Assembly: GCF_001884735.1 (NCBI RefSeq) | Contig: NZ_MJAP01000011.1 | Span: forward strand, 1 to 64,000 | Reading direction: 5' to 3' | Origin: Natronohydrobacter thiooxidans | GTDB taxonomy: Bacteria; Pseudomonadota; Alphaproteobacteria; Rhodobacterales; Rhodobacteraceae | DNA: 64,000 nucleotides | Part shown: positions 10,571-18,468 of the stretch, in pieces | Layout of the letters: the number at the start of each line of letters is the position of its first letter | Position numbering within the stretch: position 1 is the stretch's first letter | Notes under the pieces: generated by a model | What the model saw: only the letters and a program-made list of their open reading frames with translations | The model's database searches: none | Told to the model about the DNA's origin: nothing | Program-made: the position numbers and the translations under genes

Positions 10571-11342
10571 GCGCGGCCTCAGGCTTGAAAGACACGCCAC
10601 TATCCGCGGCCAGCAATTCGTTCAGCACATAGGTGGCCTCTTGCAGCGCTTCCTCGAACCGGATCGCCTGTCCGCGCTTCAAGACATTGACGTCCTCGCG
10701 CATCCGGCGCGCAATCTCGCCCAAGAGCCCGGTCTCATCCATGTCCTGATAGGCCGGACGCAGCCGCAGCGCATAGGAGAGGGGTTTGAGCTTTTGCGCG
10801 ACGGTCAGCAGGTGCTGCTGCTCGGTCTGCCGCAGCTTAGATTCCCCGCTGCGTGTCCTGGAATCGAACTTGGTGATGACCGAACAGTATTTCGGCAGAA
10901 GCTCTGGCTGATCGACACGATCCGCCAGGCGCTGATACCAGGCAAAGGATTTGAGGCTGTCCTCCACATCGGTGCGCGCGAGGATCACAGGGGCGACGAT
11001 GATCTGCACCTGTGCGGCTATGGTATCCGCCCAGACACCCCCACCGCCTTGGGTGTCGATGATGATGAAATCCACCGCAGCTTCCTCAAACGCCTCGTCG
11101 AGCATGATATTGAGAGCATCCATATCCAGCGTTTCCTTGCAGGACATGAGAGGCGAGCCAAAGCCCGCCGCTTCCGCGCGCATCTGCCATGAGATGAGCG
11201 CGCGGTTGGGATCGGTGTCGATCAACAGCACGCTTTTGCCTGCATGCACGATGGCAGAGGTGAGGGCGCGCACCAAAGTGGTTTTGCCGATCCCGCCCTT
11301 GCGGTTCATGGCGGCGATCAGGATCGGTGTTTTTGCGCTCAC
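10563..11342 (-). CDS. ParA-family ATPase, VirC1-like
   Basis: 259 residues with the deviant Walker A motif of ParA/MinD ATPases (AAMNRKGGIGKTTLVRAL), a switch aspartate (LLIDTDPNRALI) and Walker B (VDFIIIDTQGGGG). A GTG at 11342 is taken as start because AAGAGAG precedes it by about 10 bases; the frame stays open further upstream with no likely start. Plasmid ParA proteins are normally followed by ParB. Here the follower is a VirC2-like protein, and the gene is divergent from the relaxase operon across the candidate oriT. That points to VirC1, which brings the relaxosome to the VirD4/VirB channel at the cell pole, rather than to segregation. A partition role is not excluded. Confidence 0.7.
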   Translation of the reverse strand: MSAKTPILIAAMNRKGGIGKTTLVRALTSAIVHAGKSVLLIDTDPNRALISWQMRAEAAGFGSPLMSCKETLDMDALNIMLDEAFEEAAVDFIIIDTQGGGGVWADTIAAQVQIIVAPVILARTDVEDSLKSFAWYQRLADRVDQPELLPKYCSVITKFDSRTRSGESKLRQTEQQHLLTVAQKLKPLSYALRLRPAYQDMDETGLLGEIARRMREDVNVLKRGQAIRFEEALQEATYVLNELLAADSGVSFKPEAAHA

Positions 11343-11372
11343 GCTGAAATCTCTCTTTGCTGAAACATGATA

Positions 11373-11399
11373 TGCAGCGCGGGATATCCGGGCGCTGCA
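11373..11399. repeat. Inverted repeat with nested palindrome beside virC1-like gene
   Basis: Arms TGCAGCGC (11373-11380) and GCGCTGCA (11392-11399) flank an 11-base loop that itself contains the palindrome GGATATCC. It lies 31 bases upstream of the VirC1-like GTG, so it may be an operator for that operon or part of oriT. Confidence 0.55.
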
Positions 11400-11419
11400 A
11401 AAGCTTGAGCGGCGCAGGT

Positions 11420-11575
11420 AGCACACGCAAAAGTAGATTGACAAGCACGCTTGATCGCACGCCTGCACAATCGCACACACGCACACTCCCACGGCAGCAC
11501 ACACCCCCGCATGCACCTGCGCACGCAAGTTGCCATGCACGCATACCCGCACGCTGCCATGCAGACACCCACACA
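11420..11575. repeat. Strand-biased CA/GCAC-rich tract, overdrive-like
   Basis: About 155 bases in which GCAC occurs roughly eleven times, with many CACAC, GCACGC and GCATGCAC variants. The minus strand is correspondingly rich in G and T. VirC1/VirC2 of Agrobacterium bind the overdrive element, a T/G-rich sequence beside the VirD2 site. The VirC-like genes sit immediately next to this tract, so it may be a multi-copy relaxosome-enhancer site. It does not look like coding sequence, and alternating purine-pyrimidine steps could also favour unusual DNA structure. Confidence 0.5.
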
Positions 11576-11625
11576 TAACATATTGCAAAATAACATACAA
11601 AATGAGCTTACCCGCTCAATCGCGG

Positions 11626-11655
11626 TTGACGCAAAGCTCTGCCCGAGACTAGAAG
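11626..11655 (+). promoter_or_regulatory. Possible mobC-relaxase-virD4 promoter
   Basis: TTGACG at 11626-11631 and TAGAAG at 11650-11655 with 18-base spacing, about 30 bases before the mobC start. It is a fair match to a housekeeping promoter and the only one noticed in the right place. Confidence 0.35.
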
Positions 11656-11687
11656 CAGGGACGATTGGTGTGAGGGATTGGCAGGAA

Positions 11688-12329
11688 ATGAATAATGATA
11701 ACACACACCAAAAAAGGAACGCGACCACAACCAAGGCGAAAGCAAGGCTGAGCGCGCAGCAGCGTGCGGTCATCATCGCCGAGAAGCAGAGCGGCACTGG
11801 CACAAAGGCGCTTGCAGGCCGCTATGGGGTGTCGGAGCAGACCATTCGCAACATCACGCGCGACCACAAGCTGGCCCGGGCGCAGGCCAAATCAGAGAGC
11901 GCGATGGTGGCCGCCCGTGTCCCCGTTATGGATATCCGGGTCTTCGAGGGGGTGATTTCGCGCCTTGGGGTTGATCAGAAATCGACCGCGCTGCGCGCAT
12001 TTGTCCGCCACCCAAGCGGCTTTCTGACTGCGGATGCGGAGCTGGCAGAGGCAGTTGGTGCGATGCGCCGCGAATTGTCAGCGATCGGGTCAAACCTCAA
12101 TCAGATCGCGCGACGGCTGAACGACCCGCGTTTGCAGCCCAGAGACCGCAAACTGAGCAAGCGCGATGCAGAGGTGCTGCGCGACTTGCGCGATGCCGTC
12201 ACCAGCACGCGGGAGCATCTGGCCGTGCTCTGGGGCAAGAAAGCACGCAGGCGCGATGCGGCCTTCCGGGCGATCCTGGGCGAAGCCCTTGTCGGGGATA
12301 CGAGCCCGGAGGTGGCGCATGGCGGGTAA
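11688..12329 (+). CDS. MobC/VirD1-like relaxosome accessory protein with N-terminal HTH
   Basis: 213 residues. The first ~65 form a helix-turn-helix like that of transposase or resolvase recognition domains (LSAQQRAVIIAEKQSG; GRYGVSEQTIRNITRDH). The C-terminal part (about 90-200) is MobC-like, with AVGAMRRELSAIGSNLNQIARRL, the conserved MobC pattern in which a helix precedes NLNQIA. It would bind oriT and help the relaxase open the nick site. The ATG at 11688 begins the polar N-terminus; the frame is open further upstream through the repeat tract, but that part is low-complexity. The stop overlaps the relaxase start by 11 bases. A separate HTH on a MobC protein is uncommon and may give extra oriT contact or autoregulation. 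Confidence 0.75.
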   Translation: MNNDNTHQKRNATTTKAKARLSAQQRAVIIAEKQSGTGTKALAGRYGVSEQTIRNITRDHKLARAQAKSESAMVAARVPVMDIRVFEGVISRLGVDQKSTALRAFVRHPSGFLTADAELAEAVGAMRRELSAIGSNLNQIARRLNDPRLQPRDRKLSKRDAEVLRDLRDAVTSTREHLAVLWGKKARRRDAAFRAILGEALVGDTSPEVAHGG

Positions 12330-15282
12330 GCCGGATGCTGTGAGCGCGGCCATGGGGACGCTGTTCGACGAGGGCTGGACGCGAGGCCCGGGCGGGCGGG
12401 GCGATGAGCCTGCGCCCAAGTCTTTCGGGCGTCGCCTCGGGGCCACGCGCAGCTATCAGCATATGGCGCGGGCGGCGGCGGGTAACCGGGCGGTCGTGGT
12501 CAAGCTGGTGCGCGGGGGCGGGTGCCATGACAGCCGCCAGCTTGGCAACCAGCTCGATTATCTGATGAGCAAGGCCGACCGGGTCTTTGACTCACAGGGC
12601 ACATTCGAGCAGCGCGGGCCGCTGACTGCGGATGAGGCGCGCGAGGCCGCGACGCGCTGGAGCGAGAGTTGGGAGGGCATGACCTCGTCGGGCCAGACCG
12701 CGCATCTGATCCTGTCCTTCCCGCAAGACACCGACAGCCGCGATGTGGAAGTGATCACCGAGCGCTTCTGCGAGCGCATGTTCGAGGGGCAGTTCGACTA
12801 TATCGCGGCCACGCATAGCGACCGCGCGCATCCGCATGCGCATATCGTCGTCAACCGGCGCGGAGAGGATGGTACTCTGTTCACCCTGCGCGCTGGCACG
12901 GATCACAGCTATGAGGCCTATAAGGACACACTGGTCGAGCTGGGCCAGTCCTATGGTGTGGCACTGGAAGCCACCAGCCGCTTGCAGCGCGGGATTATCC
13001 ATCGTGCCCCCACAGATGCCGAGTATCGCCGCGGCCGGACCACTGAGCGCCCCCGGATCGGGGCGGATCTGGACTATGCCCGCGCGCAGATCGCCCGCCA
13101 TGCCGAGAGTTATTCGGCACTGGCCGCGCATGCACGCGGGATCGAGGCCATCGATCATGCCCGGTTCACCCGGGGCGAGATCGCCTCTTACACGCGTCTG
13201 TCCGATCTTGCCCAAAACCTTCAGCGCGCGGCCAGCGATCTCGCTTCCGGGCGCAGCATTCATCCCCATACTTACGGAGCCATCCCCATGTACCAACAAG
13301 AGCGCTTCACTCAGGCGCTGGAGCGCCTCGATGCTGTCGTGGCGCAGGCTGAAGACCGGATTGCGGCAGCCGTGCCGGGCGAGCGTCCGCGAGAAGAAGC
13401 CCGTCTCAGCGATGCACTGTCAAAGCTCGACGCCCTGCTGCCTGCAGAGGCGCGGGATCAGGAGCTGAGCGCGCCACCCAGCGAAGCGGGCATTTATGCC
13501 GCCCAAAACGCAGCCATCGCGATGGAGCATGTCGCGCGGGTTGGTGAAGGGCGGATACGCGGGGCGGTTGAGGGCAGCGGGATCAGCAGTGACACGCTGA
13601 TGGCACGGCTGCGCGAAGGCGCGCCGACTGCATCGCTGGAGCAGGATTGGCTGATGGATGATCTGCGCAGCGTGGCCGAATACCATGGGCTCGATCTGTC
13701 AAAGCAGGACGATCTCGACCGCGCACTGGAAGAGGTGGACCGCGTGCATGACCGGATCGGGGATGATGTCGGCCTCGATCTGACGCCCGCGCAGCGCGAG
13801 GCGCTTGAGGAAAAGACGTCGCAGAATATCCAGGACGCGATCACGGCCTTGCGCCGTGAGGGGCTTGACAGGGCATCGATCTCGTCGCGCGCGTTCGACA
13901 TCGAGGATCAGGCGCGGGCAGAGGCAAGGGCCGAAGTTCTGGGCGTTGCGCGCACGCAACCGCAACAGCTTGCAGGCACAGAGGCCGCAGTTCAGCCTAT
14001 GTTGCAGGCAGATCGTGCCGGACAGCAGACAGTGGACACGGCCAAAGGCCCCCAGGCTGACGGTAATCAGGTGGCGCGCGATACGGCAGCAGGCGAGGCC
14101 TCGGCCGAAAGTATCGCGCCTGCGCGCCGCGGGATCGATCCGCTGGACACTCCATCCTCCTATTTTGAGCGGTTCGTCGTGACCAAACAGGGCGACCGTC
14201 AGGAATTCTACCGTCATTACGATGACGCGCGTGCGGCCATTATTGATACGGGGCACACGCTCAGCACCAAGGCTGCCGACAAGGCGACCGCGCTCGACAT
14301 GGCGGGTCTCGCAGCGCATCGCGGCTGGGAATCGATGAAGGTCACAGGCCCGCAGGATTTCCGGCGCGAGATGTGGATCGAAGGGGTGGCCAAGGGCATC
14401 AAGGTCGAAGGCTACAAGCCCAATGAGCGCGATATCGAGGAAGCGGCACGGCGCAGTGACATGGAACGCCCGCGCAGTCTGCAGCGGACAGATGGGCCGT
14501 TGAACGACAGAGCGGTCTCCGAGCCGCGCGACCTGTCTCAGGATCGGGGAGCTCCTGTTGCCGCCAGCATATCTAGCGACAAGGTCGATTACAGTCAGGG
14601 TGTGCGCGGCACAGTGCTTGCGCAAGGCACGCGGCCCTATCTCGATCGCCCCGGCGCGGCGGAGTCGCCCTATGTGCGCTTGCAACTGCCCAATGGCCGC
14701 ACCCATGATGTCTGGGGCATGGGAGTGACCAAGGCGCTGGCGGATCGGGGCGTTTCAGTGGGCGACACATTCACCCTGTCTTCAACCCGCTCCGAGCCTG
14801 TGACCATCACCACGCGTGATCCCGTGACCAATGAGCTGGTCGAGAAGCAGGGCAGCCGCCGGACATGGGAGGCGCAGGATATCCAGCGCGGAAGTGGGAC
14901 TGAGACAGGCACGGACACGGGAACAGGCACAGGCCTAAGGGCAAGCGCTGGCGCTGCTGCAACGGCTGCTGCCGCCACAGGCCTCCTTATCACCTCGAAA
15001 TCCGATCTCGCGAAACTGCCCGCGCCCACGGACGCGAAGCGCGCCGAGGCCTATCGCGAGGCTGTGGAGGAACGTCTGACCCCCGACGAGATCGCACGCC
15101 TCAAACAGGGCGATATCTCGGGGCTCGAAGGTGTGGGCTCGCGCGAAGACCAACTCTCGGTTGCGCGCGAATATCTCAAGGCCGAGGGCAATTCGCCCCA
15201 GGCCCTGCGCCAGGTCAGTGAAGAGTGGTTTGACGAACGCGCTGCCAATGCCGCGCAAGAGCGGGGACTCGAGCATGATTAA
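12319..15282 (+). CDS. MOBP-type (VirD2/TraI-like) conjugative relaxase
   Basis: Relaxase of 987 residues that would nick oriT and lead the strand into the recipient. The N-terminal domain (about 55-260) has the likely catalytic tyrosine in GNQLDYLMSK (Y81) and the metal-binding HUH motif in THSDRAHPHAHIVV (H166, H171, H173, H175). The long C-terminal half holds helical spacer sequence, an LPD7-like segment at about 610-710 (ARAAIIDTGHTLS; GIKVEGYKPNERDIEEA), and a beta-rich segment at about 755-855 of the kind found in TraI and primase-like proteins (YVRLQLPNGRTHDVWG). GGAGG lies 6 bases before the ATG, inside mobC. The stop overlaps virD4 by 8 bases. Confidence 0.88.
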   Translation: MAGKPDAVSAAMGTLFDEGWTRGPGGRGDEPAPKSFGRRLGATRSYQHMARAAAGNRAVVVKLVRGGGCHDSRQLGNQLDYLMSKADRVFDSQGTFEQRGPLTADEAREAATRWSESWEGMTSSGQTAHLILSFPQDTDSRDVEVITERFCERMFEGQFDYIAATHSDRAHPHAHIVVNRRGEDGTLFTLRAGTDHSYEAYKDTLVELGQSYGVALEATSRLQRGIIHRAPTDAEYRRGRTTERPRIGADLDYARAQIARHAESYSALAAHARGIEAIDHARFTRGEIASYTRLSDLAQNLQRAASDLASGRSIHPHTYGAIPMYQQERFTQALERLDAVVAQAEDRIAAAVPGERPREEARLSDALSKLDALLPAEARDQELSAPPSEAGIYAAQNAAIAMEHVARVGEGRIRGAVEGSGISSDTLMARLREGAPTASLEQDWLMDDLRSVAEYHGLDLSKQDDLDRALEEVDRVHDRIGDDVGLDLTPAQREALEEKTSQNIQDAITALRREGLDRASISSRAFDIEDQARAEARAEVLGVARTQPQQLAGTEAAVQPMLQADRAGQQTVDTAKGPQADGNQVARDTAAGEASAESIAPARRGIDPLDTPSSYFERFVVTKQGDRQEFYRHYDDARAAIIDTGHTLSTKAADKATALDMAGLAAHRGWESMKVTGPQDFRREMWIEGVAKGIKVEGYKPNERDIEEAARRSDMERPRSLQRTDGPLNDRAVSEPRDLSQDRGAPVAASISSDKVDYSQGVRGTVLAQGTRPYLDRPGAAESPYVRLQLPNGRTHDVWGMGVTKALADRGVSVGDTFTLSSTRSEPVTITTRDPVTNELVEKQGSRRTWEAQDIQRGSGTETGTDTGTGTGLRASAGAAATAAAATGLLITSKSDLAKLPAPTDAKRAEAYREAVEERLTPDEIARLKQGDISGLEGVGSREDQLSVAREYLKAEGNSPQALRQVSEEWFDERAANAAQERGLEHD

Positions 15283-17341
15283 GACACGCATTCTTGCTGG
15301 GCTTGGCCTTTTTGCCGCTCTCGGACTGGCGCTGGCCTATATCCTGGCCACGGGCTATCTGGCGCTCAAACTCACCGGCAGTGCTGCCACGCTCGATTGG
15401 GGCCTGCTCCTCCAGAACTGGCAGGCGATCCGGCTGCGCCACCCAGACCTCTGGCAGGTGATCGGGCTGATCTTTCTGTTCGCCACGCTGGGCAGCTTGC
15501 TCCTGGGCTCCTTCGTCGTCCATGAAGGCCTGACGCGGTTCGGCGAGACCCATTGGCAGTCGAAAGCCGAGCTGAAGCGCAACGGCTTCTTTGAGAAACC
15601 CGGGCGCGGGTTTCTGCTGGGCAAGATGGGCAAGCCAAAATCATCGGCGAAGTTCCTCTGCTCGACCAGCTTCCCGCATTGTCTGGTCGTAGCCCCCACC
15701 GGGCGCGGCAAGGGCACGGGCTTCGTGATCCCGAACCTGCTGTGCTTTGTCGGATCCGCCGTGGTGCTCGATGTGAAGGGCGAGAATTTCGACAAGACCG
15801 CACGCAAGCGCCGCGCGCGCGGTGACAAGGTCTGGCGCTTTGCCCCGGTCGATTGGGAGCGCCCCACCCATCGCTACAACCCGCTGCAGCGCATCGCGGC
15901 CCTCTCCAATCCCGATCAGCGCCAGATGGAGTTGCGCAAGACTGCCAATCTCTTCCTGCAGGCCGATGGTGAGAATGCCAAGGGCCTGCTGGAGGGCGGC
16001 ATCGATCTGTTCGTCGCCTGCGGAATCCTCGCCATGGAACGCGGCGAGCCCACCATTGGCGAAATCTACCGCCTTGCTTCCTCAGGGGGTGACAAGACCA
16101 AGCAATATGCAGGCTATGCGGGCGAAGTGCGCAGCGCGCCTGCAAAGCTGATCTTCGAGCGGCTGGCCTCGACCAATGACCGCACGCTGACCTCGTATTT
16201 GTCACTCCTGATGACCTCAGGCCTCAGCGCCTGGGACAACCCGACGATTGACCGCGCGACCTCCGTGTCGGATTTCGATTTCTCAACCTTCCGGCGCAAA
16301 CCGCAGACGGTCTATCTTGTGGTCTCTCCCGACAATATCAAACCGCTGGCCCCGCTCATCCGGCTCTTCTTCTCGGATCTGATCGCCTGTCTTCAGGATC
16401 ATGAGCCGGGCGCGGAAGAGCCCTGGCCTGTGATGATCCTGCTCGATGAGTTCGACCGGCTGGGCAAGATGCCGATCGTGGCCGAGAGCATCAAGACGCT
16501 GCGCTCTTATGGCGGGCATCTGGCGATCATCACCCAGACCATCCCCGCGCTCGATGAAATCTACGGCGAAAACACGCGCCTGTCGCTGCAAGGCGGCGCA
16601 GGGGTCAAGCTCTATATGACCCCTTCGGAAAAGCGCACCGTCACTGAGGTCAGCGAAGCCACCGGCATGACCACCAAGCGCGTGGTGTCGAAATCCCGTT
16701 CCATAGGGCGCGGTATGTTCGACACCAATGTCAGCGAACGGACTGAGGAACGCCCGCTGCTGACCGAGGATGAGGCCGCGCGGCTCAGCCTTGATGACAT
16801 CATTCTCGTGATTGATGGCCAGCACCCGGCGCGCGCCAAGCGGATCAAATACTATGAGGACGCCAAGCTGCGCCATCTCTTCGAGGGGCAGAGCGGCGAC
16901 TATCCCCTGCCGCTTGGGGGCAAGCTGAATGCACAGGACGCCGCCGAGATCGATGATCGCGTGGCAGCCATCGTGCAGCGGCGGACCGAAGGCATGATCG
17001 CGGCGCGGCGAGTTGGCACGGGAAGTGAGGCCGCGTCAGAAAGCACCGTTACGAAGCCATTGCTGCGCAGACGATCCCGAGCGAGCGTGTCACTTCTGAC
17101 AGGTCTGCTCGATACATCAGGCTTCGATGCGGCAAAGGCACCAAGGCGCCTGCCTCTCTCTGTTCAGAGACCTGTCAATGCCAGGCATACCCCTGAGATC
17201 CAGATATCGCATCGCCGACGCATGAGCAGCTCCGTCATGGCCAAAGCGCAGCTCATCACCCCGACGCTCGAGAACTGCGTGGCTGTCGAAAGCATAACCG
17301 CGGAAATCGAGATGATCCGGAAGCAGGGCAAGGCCGCGTGA
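15275..17341 (+). CDS. virD4: Type IV coupling protein VirD4/TraG
   Basis: Inner-membrane hexameric ATPase of 688 residues linking the relaxosome to the secretion channel. Two N-terminal membrane segments (about 5-32 and 60-82), Walker A at 140-148 (APTGRGKGT), Walker B at 386-397 (MILLDEFDRLGK), and the TraG/VirD4 signature regions (VVLDVKGENFDKTARKRR; GGHLAIITQTIPALDEIYG). It is translationally coupled to the relaxase by an 8-base overlap. The C-terminal ~110 residues are basic and variable, typical of the substrate-recruiting tail. It is separated from the virB operon by about 7.5 kb of cargo genes. Confidence 0.93.
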   Translation: MIKTRILAGLGLFAALGLALAYILATGYLALKLTGSAATLDWGLLLQNWQAIRLRHPDLWQVIGLIFLFATLGSLLLGSFVVHEGLTRFGETHWQSKAELKRNGFFEKPGRGFLLGKMGKPKSSAKFLCSTSFPHCLVVAPTGRGKGTGFVIPNLLCFVGSAVVLDVKGENFDKTARKRRARGDKVWRFAPVDWERPTHRYNPLQRIAALSNPDQRQMELRKTANLFLQADGENAKGLLEGGIDLFVACGILAMERGEPTIGEIYRLASSGGDKTKQYAGYAGEVRSAPAKLIFERLASTNDRTLTSYLSLLMTSGLSAWDNPTIDRATSVSDFDFSTFRRKPQTVYLVVSPDNIKPLAPLIRLFFSDLIACLQDHEPGAEEPWPVMILLDEFDRLGKMPIVAESIKTLRSYGGHLAIITQTIPALDEIYGENTRLSLQGGAGVKLYMTPSEKRTVTEVSEATGMTTKRVVSKSRSIGRGMFDTNVSERTEERPLLTEDEAARLSLDDIILVIDGQHPARAKRIKYYEDAKLRHLFEGQSGDYPLPLGGKLNAQDAAEIDDRVAAIVQRRTEGMIAARRVGTGSEAASESTVTKPLLRRRSRASVSLLTGLLDTSGFDAAKAPRRLPLSVQRPVNARHTPEIQISHRRRMSSSVMAKAQLITPTLENCVAVESITAEIEMIRKQGKAA

Positions 17342-17433
17342 AGGGACGCGCGAGGTGAAATCTGCGCTGCTGGTGGCACAATCGCCGCAGGGCGACTTTG
17401 CTCGGGCCTGTCAGCTTGCCATGTCGATCCCTG

Positions 17434-18327
17434 TCAGGCGGCGCAGCACTTCTTGAATTTCTTCCCGCTGCCACAGGGGCAGGGGTCATTCCGGCCGGGT
17501 TTCCTCTCGGCGTGGATGGGCTCGTGGGCGAACAATTCGGGGTTGGTAAGGGCGAGCGGCTGCACCCTTGACTGGCGCGCCAGATATTCCGGCGAGAAGC
17601 AGTACCAGCCTTTGAGTTCCGCCACTGTGTCGATGATCGGTCGGTTGTGATGATCGGCCGCGAACCCGCTGGCGCTGTCTGCGGATCGGTTCGTCTGCAA
17701 GACATGCTCGAAATCGGCATAGGCGGTGTGATCAGGGGTGATCCAGCCGCGCTCGAACACGGCACGGACCTTGCTCACCATATCGTCAAACCCCAGAACG
17801 CCCACGGATTGCGCCCAGGCCCACCAGATTTCCTCTCCGGTCTCTGCGCTCGAGGCGTCGTGAAACGCCTCCAGAAACGTTTTGACCTGAGGGCGCAACG
17901 CCGGCGCGCGCAGCGTGACCAGCGTGATCGCGTCGAACATTTCGCCCCGCAGGAAGCTGTCGGCTTTAAGGTTGCGGATGATCTCGAAGAGCGGCTCCAG
18001 ATCCCCGTCGAACAGCCCGAGCATGACGCGGTCCGAGGCTTCGGTGATTGCATCGCCCAGAAGCGCGTCGAGAAACTCCGGATCGCGCTGAAACAGCCGC
18101 GCCATCGGGCGGTACGCACTGGTCTCGCGCCATTCGGCCAGCAGGTGGTAGATGAACACGAAGGGATCGTCTTCTGACAGATCAGATATCCGCGCCTTTT
18201 GCAGAAAGGCGATATGCTCCAGAAACAGCGGCACCATGGCGCTGCGCTGGTCCCGCGCGGCCTCGATCGCCTTGATCGGCAAGGGTCCGCGACGGGCGAA
18301 GATGCGCAGTATGTCCTCTGGTGTCAT
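17434..18327 (-). CDS. DUF1186-type protein with C-terminal SEC-C zinc motif
   Basis: 297 residues. The body (about 1-260) is all-helical, HEAT-like and matches the DUF1186 pattern ([43 protein letters not shown]). The last ~20 residues are a SEC-C zinc-binding tail ([18 protein letters not shown]), as at the end of SecA, where it binds SecB or ribosomes. Function is unknown; such tails occur on proteins of mobile islands as well as chromosomal ones. It faces virD4 tail to tail and is divergent from the MmeI-like gene with 141 bases between starts. Family assignment is firm, role is not. Confidence 0.75.
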   Translation of the reverse strand: MTPEDILRIFARRGPLPIKAIEAARDQRSAMVPLFLEHIAFLQKARISDLSEDDPFVFIYHLLAEWRETSAYRPMARLFQRDPEFLDALLGDAITEASDRVMLGLFDGDLEPLFEIIRNLKADSFLRGEMFDAITLVTLRAPALRPQVKTFLEAFHDASSAETGEEIWWAWAQSVGVLGFDDMVSKVRAVFERGWITPDHTAYADFEHVLQTNRSADSASGFAADHHNRPIIDTVAELKGWYCFSPEYLARQSRVQPLALTNPELFAHEPIHAERKPGRNDPCPCGSGKKFKKCCAA

Positions 18328-18468
18328 GCTCGCTTCCTACTATTTCTTCCCATCAGCGTCAGTCGCAGACAAAGTCGCAGCCCCGCACCTGAAAACGCCC
18401 CACGCCAATGGTTTGCTTTTGCCGCGCCGGGGTGGTCTATTCAAGGCATTGATTTGGTGAAGGCCCAT

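Larger units (their letters stand above)
11343..11687. other. Candidate origin of transfer (oriT) and divergent promoter region
   Basis: 345 bases between the divergent virC1-like and mobC genes, the usual site of oriT when a relaxase and its accessory factor are adjacent. It holds an 8-base-arm hairpin (11373-11399), a long strand-biased CA/GC tract (about 11420-11575), an AT-rich stretch (about 11570-11612) and a small TGAGC/GCTCA hairpin near 11603-11618. The loop of the first hairpin contains TATCCGG, one base from the TATCCTG core nicked by VirD2/RP4-type relaxases. The exact nick site cannot be assigned by reading alone. Confidence 0.5.

Noticed and set aside
10563..11342. Plasmid partition operon parAB
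   Set aside because: The downstream protein does not look like ParB and no iterated parS-like sites were seen; VirC1/VirC2 fits the context better.
11420..11575. CRISPR-like array
   Set aside because: Repeat units are 4-6 bases and irregular with no constant spacers; better explained as an oriT-associated tract.
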